Shown here piece after piece: positions 1-10,070 of a stretch of DNA of 64,000 bases. The translations under genes and the position numbers were made by a program. Source of the stretch: Monarcha castaneiventris obscurior (Eukaryota > Chordata > Aves > Passeriformes > Monarchidae); NCBI GenBank assembly GCA_026261815.1, contig JAMPIT010000579.1, forward strand, positions 1 through 64,000, in the 5' to 3' direction. Every line of letters begins with the position of its first letter. Position 1 is the first letter of the stretch. Under the pieces are notes generated by a model. The model was not told where the DNA came from, did not search any database, and saw nothing but the letters and a program-made list of their open reading frames with translations.

Positions 1-426
1 CATGTGGGCACAAGCTCTGCTGCCCAGGAGGGTCCCGTAGTGCAGGGGTTTGCAGATGGACACGTAGCGGTCGTAGCACATGATGGTCAGGAGGTAGAAC
101 TCTGCTGAGATGAAGAAGGAAAAGAGAATGACCTGAGCAGCACATCCTGAGTAGGAGATGTGCCTGGTGCCCCAGAGGGAATTGTGCATGGCTTTGGGCA
201 CAGTGGTGCAGATGCAGCCCAGGTCGGTGAGGGCCAGGTTGAGCAGGAAGAAGAACATGGGGGTGTGCAGGTGCTGGCCGCAGGCTACGGCGCTGATGAT
301 GAGGCCGTTGCCCAGGAGGGCAGCCAGGGAGATGCCCAGCAAGAGGCAGAAGTGCAGGAGCTGCAGCTGCCGCGTGTCTGCCAATGCCAGCAGGAGGAAG
401 TGGCTGATGGAGCTGCTGTTGGACAT
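1..426 (-). CDS. Olfactory receptor, OR14-like, 5' part (runs off window)
   Basis: A seven-transmembrane odorant receptor of the sensory-neuron membrane. Read from the ATG at 426-424, 142 codons are open to the window edge. Visible marks are the start MSNSSS with an N-glycosylation site, GN in helix 1, the HTPMFFFL stretch before helix 2, the conserved first extracellular cysteine after LWGTRHISYSG, and MCYDRYVSICKPL at the end of helix 3 (the DRY-type G-protein motif). A longer start at 456 is in frame, but a splice-acceptor-like TAG just before AACCCAATG makes 426 the better choice. It is nearly identical to the copies at 27.6 and 43-44 kb. It keeps the five-base run that is shortened in the latter, so it is open as far as visible. 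Helices 4-7 lie outside the window, so intactness is unknown. Confidence 0.9.
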   Translation of the reverse strand, partial: MSNSSSISHFLLLALADTRQLQLLHFCLLLGISLAALLGNGLIISAVACGQHLHTPMFFFLLNLALTDLGCICTTVPKAMHNSLWGTRHISYSGCAAQVILFSFFISAEFYLLTIMCYDRYVSICKPLHYGTLLGSRACAHM

Positions 427-449
427 TTGCTGCCTCTGGGCATTGGGTT

Positions 450-1968
450 CTACCATGGGGGAAAAGACAGTGAAGAGTTAGAGGAGATGTCTGTAACCAC
501 AATCAAAGCCATTTCCCATCCACCCTCCCCTGGAACACACTGACACCCTTTCTTTTTCAAGAGATCTGGGATTTTGGTTTTCAATCTCCCCTCATCTCTC
601 CTAGTGTTCTTGGATATCAGAAACCCACAGCATTTCTGCTGCCCTCAGTGCAAAGAGAGTAACTTTTGTGAGGCCAGATGATGAGTGGAGACTCAGGGGA
701 GATGCTCTGTCACTCCATCCTGTTCGGAGTTTCTCTGAGCTTTCACTTTTCTCAGGTGGAGGGTGATCAACCTCCCCATGTTTCCCTTAAAGATCACCAG
801 GTGCTGCTGGGAGCAGATGGATCCAACACAGACCCCCAAATGTCTGTCCCTCTCTCAAGGTCTCAGCACCACATTTGTAGCCGAGGACACCCCTGGCTCA
901 TTTCACCACCCCAACACCATTTTCACACTTGTAGCATCTCTGCTTTTCTCCATGGGGCTTTCAGATAACACAAAGATGCTACTGGACAGGTTTGGTTCCT
1001 GGAGGAAGCTCCCAGCTTGGAAGGAACCCTCGGGGAGAGAGCCAAGAGTGCCAGGGATGGCAGTGGATGAAGGGAGATGGAGCTCCTGGCCTGGCTGCAC
1101 TGCCAGCACTGCCCACAGCCGGGCACTGGGGACAGCGTCACCCTGAGCCAGCCGTGCCCCCTGCCAGAGCCCCCCAGTGCCGGGCAGCTGCTCCCAGCCC
1201 TGTGCTCTGCAGAGGGAATTGGGCCCGGGGCTGCAGAGCTGCCCCACGGCTCTGCTGCAGCTCTGCCTGCCCAGGAGGGGCTTCACGCCTTGGAGCCCCG
1301 GCCCTGAGGGCAGAGGCTTGGCTGGGGGGGACAGCAGGGAGGGGGCTTGTTCAGAGGGAGGGGCTGCACTGGAGGGGATCCTCTGGACATCTCTAAACTC
1401 TCCCTGCCACAACATTTCTGGGTTTGTTTTCTCTCATTCCCTGATCTCATCTCTGCTTCCTGGAGATTTTCCCCCTGGAGCTGTTTCCCTGTGCCTGATC
1501 TCTCCCTGCCAGCACTCACAGACCCCAAATCTCTGTGCACTCTCCTTGGCCCTACAGAAAGCTGCCTGTGTGCAGGGCACTGGCTGGGGGCAGGTTCTGT
1601 TTGCAGCTTGGAGAAAGGACAGCTCAGACTGAGCCTGATGGCTGCAGCCAAGGTGATGCTGGTGCTGTCCATGGGCACAGGAGTGGCTGAAAGCACGAGG
1701 GATCTCCTGTGCACCTGCTGATCACTAAAAGTAACAGTTCGGATGTCCCAGGGACTTGACAAAATTCGTAATACCTTTAATATTTATCCTCCCTCCCCAC
1801 CATTCTCCAATAATAGGATAGTGAAAACAAAGTCTCATGAATTTTCCTCATTTTTATCAAAATCCTTGCATTGGAAATATTCTATGAGTGATCAGAAACC
1901 CTCAGCACATCAGAGCCCCATAAGCATTTCCCCTCCCCTACACTCGAGATGCTTTGAGTTGTACTCAC
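450..1968 (-). other. Probable 5' intron and flank of the olfactory receptor (block A)
   Basis: No coding gene is seen. The stretch is bounded on the minus strand by a GTGAGT donor at about 1968 and a pyrimidine-rich ...CCATGGTAG acceptor at 450-452, 24 bases before the receptor ATG. The same pair bounds a 2393-bp interval in block B. Subtracting the 874-bp LTR and its 5-bp target duplication leaves 1514 bp there, against 1519 bp here. Assignment as an intron is inference from these signals and the copy comparison. Confidence 0.5.
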
Positions 1969-2335
1969 AGAATCTGTAGACATTGGGATGTTGCAGCTTC
2001 AGGAGATCCCTGCAGGAGCTGCAGCTGCCTTGTCCTGCAGCCAGAGGCTTCCTGTGCCAGGGGCTGGCAGTGATTCTCCCGCAGTCACTTGTCAGCCCCT
2101 TGGCAGCCCAGGCTGAGCTGAAGGCCTGGGTGCCTCTGTGCTGTGCCCGGGCTGGCTGCAGGCAGTGCCCCAGCCCTGCTGGGCTGTGCACAGGAGCTGC
2201 TCCTGGCCAGAGCTGTCTCTCTGCAGCGCTGCCGCTTGCCAGGAGCTGCCTCTGTGCCAGAGCCCGGCCCAGCTCAGCAGCACAGACACAGCACAAGGAC
2301 TTTCATGACCCTCTCGGGCCTTGCTGCTGAGGCCC
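1969..2335 (-). other. Candidate noncoding first exon of the olfactory receptor (block A)
   Basis: A GC-rich segment ending on the minus strand at GATTCT followed by GTGAGTAC, a strong splice-donor match. The same segment sits upstream of the receptors in blocks B and C, but in C the donor end is replaced. Olfactory receptor genes commonly have untranslated 5' exons, which fits. The left and right limits of transcription cannot be seen, and the open frames across it have no recognised product. Confidence 0.4.
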
Positions 2336-2679
2336 TCAACATCAGGCCCTCACAGGGACTTGCAGAAACCTCTCAAGAATTCAAGTCAGAATGGAACTGC
2401 AAAGTTTCTTGAAGTTTTAATGGGTCCCAGTGAGGGACAGGAGTGAGAAAGTGTCCCCAGGCTGCAGTCAGAGCAGAGAACTGGAGGCAGGGATGCCAGG
2501 TGGGGACAAAGAGAAGCCAAGTCTTGGTGCCCTGGGGCACAGCAGCGTCTGTGCCAGCAAGGGCTGTGAGGAGACACCTTGTCCTGAGGCCCTGGGGCCT
2601 CCTGGCACAGCCCCAGCAAGGCTGGGCACTGTCACCCCCTTGTGCTGCCCTCAGCATCCCCCCCACATCCCAGTGGCCT

Positions 2680-3130
2680 CAGGGATCTGCTGCAAGGAGT
2701 CCCTGGGGAGCCTTGCTCAGGAATGGCCCTGGGGGGCTCCTCAATGCTCCCAGGGACTGCAGCTTTTTCCAAGCACTTTGGCTTTGGCTTTTGCCTGGGA
2801 CTCTCTGAGAGCTTCCTGCAATCCTGGCCTCCAATTATCTGCCCTAATGAGTCCCTGGAGATTCTTTGTCAGTAACAACACTCACTGGGGCTCATTAATG
2901 CTTCAGGGTACTGAAGTTTTTTAAGGTACTTTCCACACTGACTCTCTGAGAAGTTTGTGCAATCCTGGCCTCCAATTATCTCCTTTAACGAGTCCCTTGA
3001 GAGCTTTGCATTGACACTCAGTGGGGCTCATTAATGCTCTGAGATACTCAAGGTTTTGAAGGTACTTTGGATTTTCCTTCCCACACTGAGTCTCTGAGAG
3101 GTTTTTGTGCAACCATTGATGCCTGAAGTG
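2680..3130. repeat. Tandem repeat, about 145-bp period, three units (block A)
   Basis: Units share a core reading CTCTGAGAG(C/A)TT, then TGCAATCCTGGCCTCCAA, ATTATCT, GAGTCCCT and CTCATTAATGCT. Corresponding bases recur at about 2821, 2962 and 3107. The same array is present inverted at about 24.06-24.50 kb and direct at about 46.48-46.94 kb, so it travels with the receptor module. Confidence 0.75.
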
Positions 3131-3170
3131 GCTCCCTAAAACACAGAGATTTGAAAAGAATAAGGGAATA

Positions 3171-3590
3171 AAGGTAGGTATTTATTTGAAGGGCCTTCTA
3201 AGGTACCCGGGGGAGTCCAGAGGCTAATGCCAAAATGGGCTCCAGGATGGACTGCGGGTCACAAGTTCTTCACACTTTTAGAAGTTTGGTTCATTTCCAT
3301 AGAAAGGTTAATTCTCCAATTAAAACTTCAGTAAAGGATGTAATTTCCCCAAGCTTGCCCCCCCTTTAGAGGCTTTTGGTTTATACTTTTTGGGCCTAGG
3401 ATGGTCTGAGTGTCCTTGGAGAGCAGGCCTGGAGAGGCTTTGTTATGTCTGCCTAGCGTGAGAGAGCAGAAGTGAACAGGCTGCAAGAAACTTTGGATAC
3501 ACTTTGGATGAGAAGAATATGCAGATTTTGGTTCCACACCTGCGTTGGGGTTACCAACTGTGTAGATAATAAGCACAGGAAAAGAATCAT
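3171..3590 (-). mobile_element. Endogenous retrovirus remnant, start of env side (block A)
   Basis: Directly after the pol stop at 3593-3591 on the minus strand, an ATG at 3590-3588 opens a 45-codon frame with a hydrophobic signal-like start, closed by TAG at 3455-3453. Its position at the pol-env junction suggests the first codons of an envelope gene. The rest, to about 3171, is riddled with stops and ends near an AT-rich TTTATTT stretch. A degraded animal-virus relic with no working product. The env reading rests on position and is low confidence. Confidence 0.4.
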
Positions 3591-4060
3591 TTAAACGACA
3601 TCATCTTCGTTTGTATCAGGCTCTGTTTTCTCAGTTGTTTCTGGAGCAGAAGCCTTCTTAACTCTGGAGTAGTGAATCCAGGGTCCTTTGCCAGCCACTT
3701 TGACTGCGGTGAGGGTGGTCAGCAAAATCTGGAATGGTCCTCTCCCCTTGGCCTGTAGAGGGTCACTGTCCCAGCACTTAACACAGAGCCAGTGTCCAGG
3801 CTGGAAGGGATGTGCAGGGGTGTCCAGTCCTATGGGTGTGGATAACACGATGGAATTCTGGAGCTTCTGCACAGTGGAACCCAAAGCCATTAGATATCTC
3901 TGTACATCAAGTTTCCCCCTCATGTGAATCTCCCCTGGAACATGTGGAATTTGCTATGGCTGCCATACAGTATTTCATAGGGACTGATGTTATCCCTGCG
4001 CCTCGGTTGTGTGCGGATCCTCAGTAAAGCTCCAGGCAAGGCCTGAACCCATGGCATGGA
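3591..4060 (-). pseudogene. Endogenous retroviral pol, integrase C-terminus (block A)
   Basis: A remnant of the C-terminal part of a gammaretrovirus-like integrase. From the upstream side it carries a SPYEILYG motif typical of the end of the integrase core. After a frame change near 3935-3950 it continues into a DNA-binding tail with the pattern GPFQILLTTLTAVKV and then WIHYSRVKKA, which matches the SH3-like tail of this class. The upstream frame runs into a TGA just after the change, so the protein cannot be made as it stands. An almost identical copy lies at 47,396-47,865, with the same break. Gag, protease, reverse transcriptase and paired LTRs are absent nearby. Confidence 0.8.
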
Positions 4061-4079
4061 TGTCTCTAAAACCTAAGGC

Positions 4080-5690
4080 ATCACCATCACCTCCCAAGGC
4101 TCTCCTGGGTTCCATGAGGCCCCTGTGTGACACACTGGAGCTGCAGTTCAGTGAGGTTCCATAACCTCACCAGGGTCTCTGGGGTTCAATGGGGCGCGCC
4201 CTTCTCGCATCTGAGCCTTGGTTCCATGAGTTCCATCCCCTGACAGTGGTGTCTGTGTTCCGTGAGGCCCAGCTGTATCACATCAGAGCCTTGCTTTCAC
4301 CAGGTTCCAATACCTCACCATGGTCTCCTGAGCTCCATGAGGCCCCACTGTGTCACACTGCAGCCTTGATTCCATGAGTTTCCATAACCTCACAGCATCT
4401 CCTGGGTTCCATGAGGCCCTTCTGTGACACATTGCATCCTTGCTTCCATGAAGTTCCAAAACCTCACTATGGTCTCTTGGTTCCTTGAGGCTCCTCTGTG
4501 TCCCATTGGAGCCTTGGTTCCATTGGGTTCCATAAGCTCACAATAGTCTCCTGCATTTAATGAGGAGCAGCTGCTTCACATTTCAGCCTCGCATTCATGA
4601 GGTTCCATATCCTCCTTGTGGTCACCTGTGCCCCATGAGGCCCCACTGTGTCACATTAGAGCCTTGGGTCCAAGATATTCCATGGCCTCAAAATTCAGTG
4701 AGGCCCTGCTGTGTCAGACTGGAGCCTTGGTTCCATGAGATTCCATAACCTCACTTTGGTCTCTTGGGTTCCATGACACCATGCTGTGTCATTCCGGAGC
4801 CACAGCTCCATGATGATCCATAACCTCACTCTCGTCTCTGGGGTTACATAATGCACAGGTGTTTCACATTCAACCCTGGGTTCCATGAAGATCCATTGTG
4901 CCCCAATGGTCAATTACGTCCCACTGTGTCACACCGGACCCTTGGTTCCAGGAGGTTCCGTAGCATCACCGTGGTCTCTGGTGTTCCATGAGGCCTTGCT
5001 ATGAGACATTTGAGCTGCAGTGAGATTCCAGAACCTCACTGTTGTCTCCTGTGTTCCATGATTCACCACTGGGTCACTTTGGAGCCTTGGTTCCATGAGG
5101 TTCCATAGACTTACTAGGGTCTCCCCCATTCCATGAGGCCCTGCTATGAGACATTTGAGCTGCAGAGAGATTCCAGAACCTCACTCTTGTCTCCAGTGTT
5201 CCATGATGCACCGCTGAGTCACTTTGGAGCCTTGGTTCCATGAGGTTCCATGAGGTTCCATAGACTTACTAGGGTCTCCCCCATTCCATGAGGCCTTGCT
5301 ATGAGACATTTGAGCTGCGGTTCCATGAGATTCCAATATGTCACTACAGTCCCTTGGGTTCCATGAACCCCCACTGTGTCACTTTAGAGCCTGGGTTCCA
5401 TGAGGTTCCATAAGCTCCCTACGCTCTCTTTATCCCATGAGGCTCCGCTGTTTCCCATTGCAGCCTCTGCTCCATTGCCTTTCAATACCTCACTGGGGAC
5501 TATGGGGCTCCATGAGGACCTGCTGTGGAACAATGGACTTCTGGTTCCATGAGTTTCCTTTGTGTCACAAGGGTCTCCTGGGTTCCACGAGGCCCCAATG
5601 TGTCACAATGGAGCCTTGGTTCCATGAGGTTCCATTGGCTCCCCAGGCTCTTTTGGGTTCTTTGGGCTGCGCTGTGTCCCAGTGGACACT
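4080..5690. repeat. 75-bp GGTTCCATGAG minisatellite (block A)
   Basis: Degenerate tandem units of about 75 bp built from GGTTCCATGAGG, CCATAACCTCACT, GTCTCCTGGGTTCC and TGTGTCACATTGGAGCC. Successive CCATGAGG cores fall at about 4334, 4409 and 4483. The array is about 300 bp shorter in block C. No gene is seen in it. Confidence 0.85.
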
Positions 5691-6332
5691 GGGTTCCACC
5701 CGCCCTGGCAATGTCCAAGTGGTTCCCCTGGGTGGGGCAGAGATGGGGCAGAGATCCACCTGCAAGCCCTGCACGATCCCACACTGGAGCAGATGGGTTC
5801 CCAAAGGAAGCCGTGACCCCGTGGGAAGCCTGTGCTGGAGCAGGCTCCTGGCAGGACCTGGGGAACCCTGGAGAGAGGAGCCCACCTGGAGCAGGTTCCT
5901 GGGAGCATTTATGATCACATGGGGTCCCACCCTGGAGCAATTCCTCAAGGACTGACCCCGTGCCTGGGACCCACCCTGGAGGAGGGAAGGATCCGTCTGC
6001 TCTTCCTGAGGAGGACCCTGACCCCCATTCCTGTCTCCCTGTGCTGCTGGGAGGGAAGAGGGAGAGAATTGGGAATAAAGTGGGACTTGGGAAGGAGGGA
6101 GGGGTTGGGAAAAGGTGCTTTAGGATTTATTTTCCTTCTCATTTTCCCACTCTGATTCTGACAGCCCCAGTCGAGTCCCTTTTGCCCAGAATCCATGAGG
6201 GATCTCTCTCTGCCCTTTGTCCAATTTAGGAGCCTTTCCTTGTATTTTATCCCCATCCAGGTGTGGAGGGGAGGGATGGAACAGATTTGAGGGGCACTGG
6301 GAATCCAGCTGGGATCACCACACCCCACACAG
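5691..6332 (+). mobile_element. Degraded ERV LTR, same family as the solo LTR at 41.6 kb (block A)
   Basis: The right part shares, in order, CCCCATTCC, TGTCTCC, GTGCTGCTGGGAGGGAAG, an AATAAAGT signal region, CATGAGGGATCTCTC, TTGTATTTT and a terminal CACACCCCACA with the LTR at 41.6-42.2 kb. The left part holds repeated GGAGCAGG(T/C)TCCTGG phrases. The left boundary is uncertain and may lie anywhere from 5690 to 5830. No internal retroviral sequence adjoins it. Confidence 0.6.
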
Positions 6333-6479
6333 CCATGGGAATCAGCAGAAGTGCCCATTTACCAGGGAATAGAATCCAGAACAGGAAAGTCTGGGGTCAG
6401 GGAGAAAATCAGATCCACTGGGACATGCGCAGTCTCCAGGACACCCAGAGATGGAACAGCCACAAGCCTGAGATTTGGC

Positions 6480-7284
6480 TCCATGGGATGTCTGGAATCC
6501 CCTGGGATGATCCTGTTCCACGCCTCTCTTGATGATCTGGACGAGGGGATTGAGGGCCCCTCAGTAAATTGAGGGATGAGCCCAAGTTGGGTGGGATGTG
6601 GATGTGCTGGAGGGCAGGAAGCTCTGCAGAGGGATCGGGACAGGCTGGAGCCATGGGATCCATGGGACTGATGGTGTGGGATGGGCCCAGGAGGGTGTCA
6701 GGGTTAACAGGGCCAAGTGTCAGGGTCACAACAACCCCATGGAACATTCCAGGCTGCGGGAAGAGCAGCTGGGAAGTTGGGAAAGGACCTGGAGGTGCTG
6801 GGGACAGGGGCTGGATGCCAGCCCAGGTGTGCCCAGGTGTGTCCATGTGTGTCTCCATGTGTCCAGGTGTGTCCAGCTGGTCAGTGGCACCTGGCTTGGA
6901 TCAGGAATCGTGTGTCCAGCAGCATCAGGCCAGGGATTGTCTCCCTGTACCTGGCACAGGTGAGGCCTCACCTGGAATCCTGGGGCCAATGCTGGGCCCC
7001 TCACAAGGACATGGAGGGGCTGGAGCGTGTCCAGAGCTGGGAATGGAGCTGGAGGAGGGGCTGGAGAACTCCTGAGGGTGCCGGGGGTGGGTCAGGTGGG
7101 ACATCAGGAGGAATTTTTCCATAGAAATGGGTTGTTAAACATTAGGATGGAGCAGGGAATGGGGGTTCGGTCCCCAGCCCTGGAGGAGTCCAGGGAACAC
7201 CTGGACGTGGCACTCCAGGTCTGACAAGGTGGGATCAGGCACAGGTTGGACTCGACGGTCTCGCAGGGATTTTCCAGCCTGGCC
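6480..7284 (+). mobile_element. CR1 LINE 3' fragment (block A)
   Basis: Matches the 3' end of avian CR1: CTTGATGATCTGGACGAGGGGATTGAG near 6525, CTGGAGGGCAGGAAG, GGGTCACAACAACCCCATG near 6724, GGAATCGTGTGTCCAGCAGC, and the tail GGTTGGACTCGACGGTCT near 7243. It encodes the end of the reverse-transcriptase frame and the 3' UTR but has many indels, so it is dead. An LTR begins directly at its end. Block C carries the same fragment at about 50.01-50.81 kb. Confidence 0.85.
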
Positions 7285-7875
7285 TGGTTCCAGCTGGGAT
7301 GGAGTTAATTTCTCCTCAGGAACTGTTCCAGTGCTGCCGTTTGGATTTGGAATGAGAACGCTGTTGGTAACACAGCAATGGTTTGGGTTTTGCTAAGTCA
7401 GGTTTCTCCTGACTCAAGGACTTTTTTTCCTTGTCTCCTGCTCTGCCACTGGGAGGTTCCCAAAGGAAACTGGGAAGGAGCAGAGCTGGGCCAGGGGACC
7501 CAAGTGGCCAAAGAGATTTTCCACAGCACAGAATGTCCCTCCCAGCTCCAAGCTGGGGGGAGTTCCCCAGAAGGGCCGATCTGGGCTGGGGAAGGGGGGG
7601 CTGCCATCGGTCAGAGGGGGCTGAGCAATTGCATTGGGCATCACTTGGGGCTTTCCCCTTTTTATTATTATTGTTCTTGGGGTTGTTATTAGCATTGTCT
7701 TTACATTTTTACTGTATTTTACTTTATATTCAGTTCTTAAACTTGTTATCTCAACAAAAGTTTCACTCTGATTCTCCTCCCCATCCTGCTGGGGTGGGGG
7801 GTGGGGGAAGAGAGGGGGGGTTGAGTGAGCGGCTGCACCGTGTTTGAATCTCCAGCTGGGCTTAAAACCACGACA
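7285..7875 (+). mobile_element. Avian ERV LTR (block A)
   Basis: Begins TGGTTCCAGCTGGGATGGAG and TTAATTTC and ends CTTAAAACCACGACA. Inside are TTGTTATCTCAACAAA, a GATTCTCCTCCCCATC block and a G-rich run followed by GAGTGAGCGGCTGCACCGTG. This order is that of a well-known solo-LTR family of chicken and other birds. No retroviral genes follow. The copy in block C spans 50,814-51,404 and is nearly the same length. Confidence 0.7.
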
Positions 7876-7885
7876 GCTCCTGGCT

Positions 7886-8520
7886 GCACCCGAGACTCCT
7901 CCAGGCATCTCCTGGAGCCTTTTCACAGCTCCTCAAGGGAACTGAGATCCCAGGGAGCAGCCCCCGATTCCTCCTGGGGAACTGCCTCAGATGATTTTTA
8001 CCTGCTTGCAAGGAACTGTGGCCTTTTGGATTCAGCTGAGATTCCTCCCAGGATTCTTCTGGAGTCTTTCGACCTCTCATTTTGGCTCCTGAGTTGATAA
8101 CCACAGGCCCACAATCTTCCAGGGAAGGTTTCCAATATGTTTTTTCTTCTTTGGAGACACATTTTTGCTCTGGAATCCACCCGAGACTCCTCCCAGGCAT
8201 CTCCTGGAGCCTTTTCACATCTCCTCAAGGAAGCTGAGATCCCAGGAAGCAGCCCCAGATTCCTCCAGGGAAGAATTTCAAGATGCTTTTGCTCCTTTGG
8301 AAGTATTTCTCTGTGCCAGAATCCACAGGAGCCTCCTCCTGGCACTCGACACAGTCTTTCCCTCTCAGCTTTAGGCTGAGAGGTAGCAGCCTCAGACTGC
8401 TCCAAGGCAGGTACCTGAGGTGATATTTCTCTTTTGGTGGATATTGGATCTTCTGTGATCTACCTGACATTGTTCCAAGGAATCTGCCAGAGTCCTGACC
8501 TCCAATTTCAGGATGACAAA
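7886..8520. repeat. Degenerate tandem repeat, about 146-bp period, at least four units (block A)
   Basis: Units begin with CACCCGAGACTCCTCC or variants at about 7888, 8036, 8179 and 8325, and share CTCCTGGAGCCTTTTCACA, CTCAAGG, GAGATCCCAGG and AGCAGCCCC(A/C)GATTCCTCC. Units 1 and 3 are more alike than 1 and 2, suggesting a two-unit higher order. The minus strand is open through much of the array, because the period is close to a multiple of three; no known domain is seen. Confidence 0.7.
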
Positions 8521-8559
8521 AATGTCCAGCATTCCCAGAGGGCCCCAGGGAAGCTGCCC

Positions 8560-9257
8560 GAGGGGATTTTGTGCCGGCAAAGAGGGAGCTGTGCAGGCCT
8601 GGAGGAGGCCAGGGGCAGGCGCGCTGTGCTGCCTCAGGAGCAGCTGAATGTGGCTCCTCTTGTGCCGGGGCTGCGTCTGTGTGCCCCGCTGGGCACGCTG
8701 AGGAGCGGCTGAATGTGCCTCTGGCCGCAGGCTCTGTGTGTGGCTGCTGCTGGACACAGAGGCCGCCTCGGCCTCCTGCTGTGGGGCGGGCGCAGGGCCG
8801 GGCAGTGCCCCTGGTGCTGCCGAGCGCCGGGCAGGGCTGGCTGGGGCTGTGGCGCTGGCCGGGCTGCCCGGCTGCAAGGGCCGGCCAGGACAGCAGCTGC
8901 CCCACTGCGGCCTTGTCCCCGCCAGGGCCCCCGGGCCAGGCCGCCATGGCTGCGCTGCTGCTGGAGCTGCGGGGGCTGCGGGGCCATGCCGGCCTGGCCC
9001 TGTGCCCATGGAGGGACGAGGCCCGGCCCTGGCTGCCCTGAGGCTGCCGCTGCTGCAGCTGCGCCCGCACCAGGAGCAGCAGCAGCAGCAGCAGCAGGAG
9101 GAGGAGGCGGCGTGGGATGGAGGCGCTGCCTTGGCCCAGTGCTGGGGAGCCCCGGCGCCGTCCCAGCAGCGGCCTCTCCCTCCTGGCCCGGCCCTCAGCT
9201 GGTGCCGCCCTTGGGGCGCTGGGCCTTGGGCTTCCTCTTCTCCATGGGCATCCCCTG
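8560..9257. other. GC-rich CpG block, block A copy
   Basis: A CpG-rich stretch open in several frames on both strands, so open frames carry little weight. It has a strong start context GCCGCCATGGC at 8943-8953 on the plus strand, giving only a 32-codon frame, and a CAG run near 9077-9099. Over about 700 bp the block C copy differs by only a few bases and a shorter CAG run. It could be a promoter or a 5' exon of an unrecognised gene; nothing proves transcription. Confidence 0.4.
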
Positions 9258-10070
9258 CCGCCCGCCCGCCCAGGGTGTCCCGGGGAGCTGCTGCCTCCTG
9301 AGCCAGGGGCTCTGCTCTGCTGCCCTGGGCACCGCGGGGCTCCTGAAACAGCCCACGGGCAGGGCGGGGCCCAGAGGGTCACAATGTGCCCTTGGTTCCA
9401 TGCGGCCCCGCAGTGTCACAGCGCTCCCTGCGCACCCTGAGGCCCCACATCAGCCAGCCCGGGCCATTGCCATGCTCCCAGTCACTCCCAGCATGAGCCC
9501 AGTGACTCCCAGTCTCTCAGCATATCCCAGTTGCCCCCAGCCTGCTGCCAGTTGCTCCCACTTCCTCCCAGCATGATTCCAATTGCCCACAGCCACTCCC
9601 AGTCACCCTCAGTGTGGTTCACATTGCTCCCAGTATATCCCAGTTGCCCCCCCCATGGTCCAAACTGCCCCCCAACATGCTCCTAATCACTCCCATTATG
9701 ATCCCAGTTGACCCCTGCATGGTTCCAGTCATTCGCTCTGTTGTCCTTTCCAGTGTCATTACAGAAACTCCCAGTATATCCCAGTGTCCCTCAGCATGCT
9801 CATTCCCAGTCACACCAGTTGCCCCAGCATGATTCCAGTGTCCCCCAGTACGATCTCATTCATTCCAAGTATATCAGTGCTGCCTCCAGCACACAGCCAT
9901 CATTCCCAGCTGCTCCCAGTCACCCTCAGCGCAGTCCCACTGGCTCCTAGTATTTCCATGTCCCTGCTCCCAGCGCTGCTCCCAGTTGCTCCCAGTAGCC
10001 CTCAGTGTGGTCCCAGTCACTCCCAGTATTTCCATGTCCCTGCTCCCAGCGCTGCTCCCAGCCCTGATCC
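9258..10070. repeat. CCCAGT minisatellite (block A) with short unique lead
   Basis: From about 9470 the sequence is a degenerate array of CTCCCAGT, TGCCCCCAGCATG and GTCACTCCCAG phrases. The first 200 bases (9258-9470) are unique GC-rich DNA missing from block C, ending in one GGTTCCATG repeat unit. The block C array is about half as long. No gene is seen. Confidence 0.8.

Noticed and set aside
903..1415. 170-codon minus-strand frame present in blocks A and B
   Set aside because: Lies in the presumed receptor intron; proline- and serine-rich with no domain; shared only because the copies are recent.
2430..2924. 164-177 codon frame found in all three modules
   Set aside because: Crosses the 145-bp repeat and shows no family resemblance; its retention matches duplication age rather than selection.
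8225..9382. 385-codon minus-strand frame with a poly-leucine run, also present in block C
   Set aside because: It spans two unrelated repeat types and a CpG block, and the leucines come from the CAG run. Preservation in C is explained by recent duplication. Kept only as a GC block.
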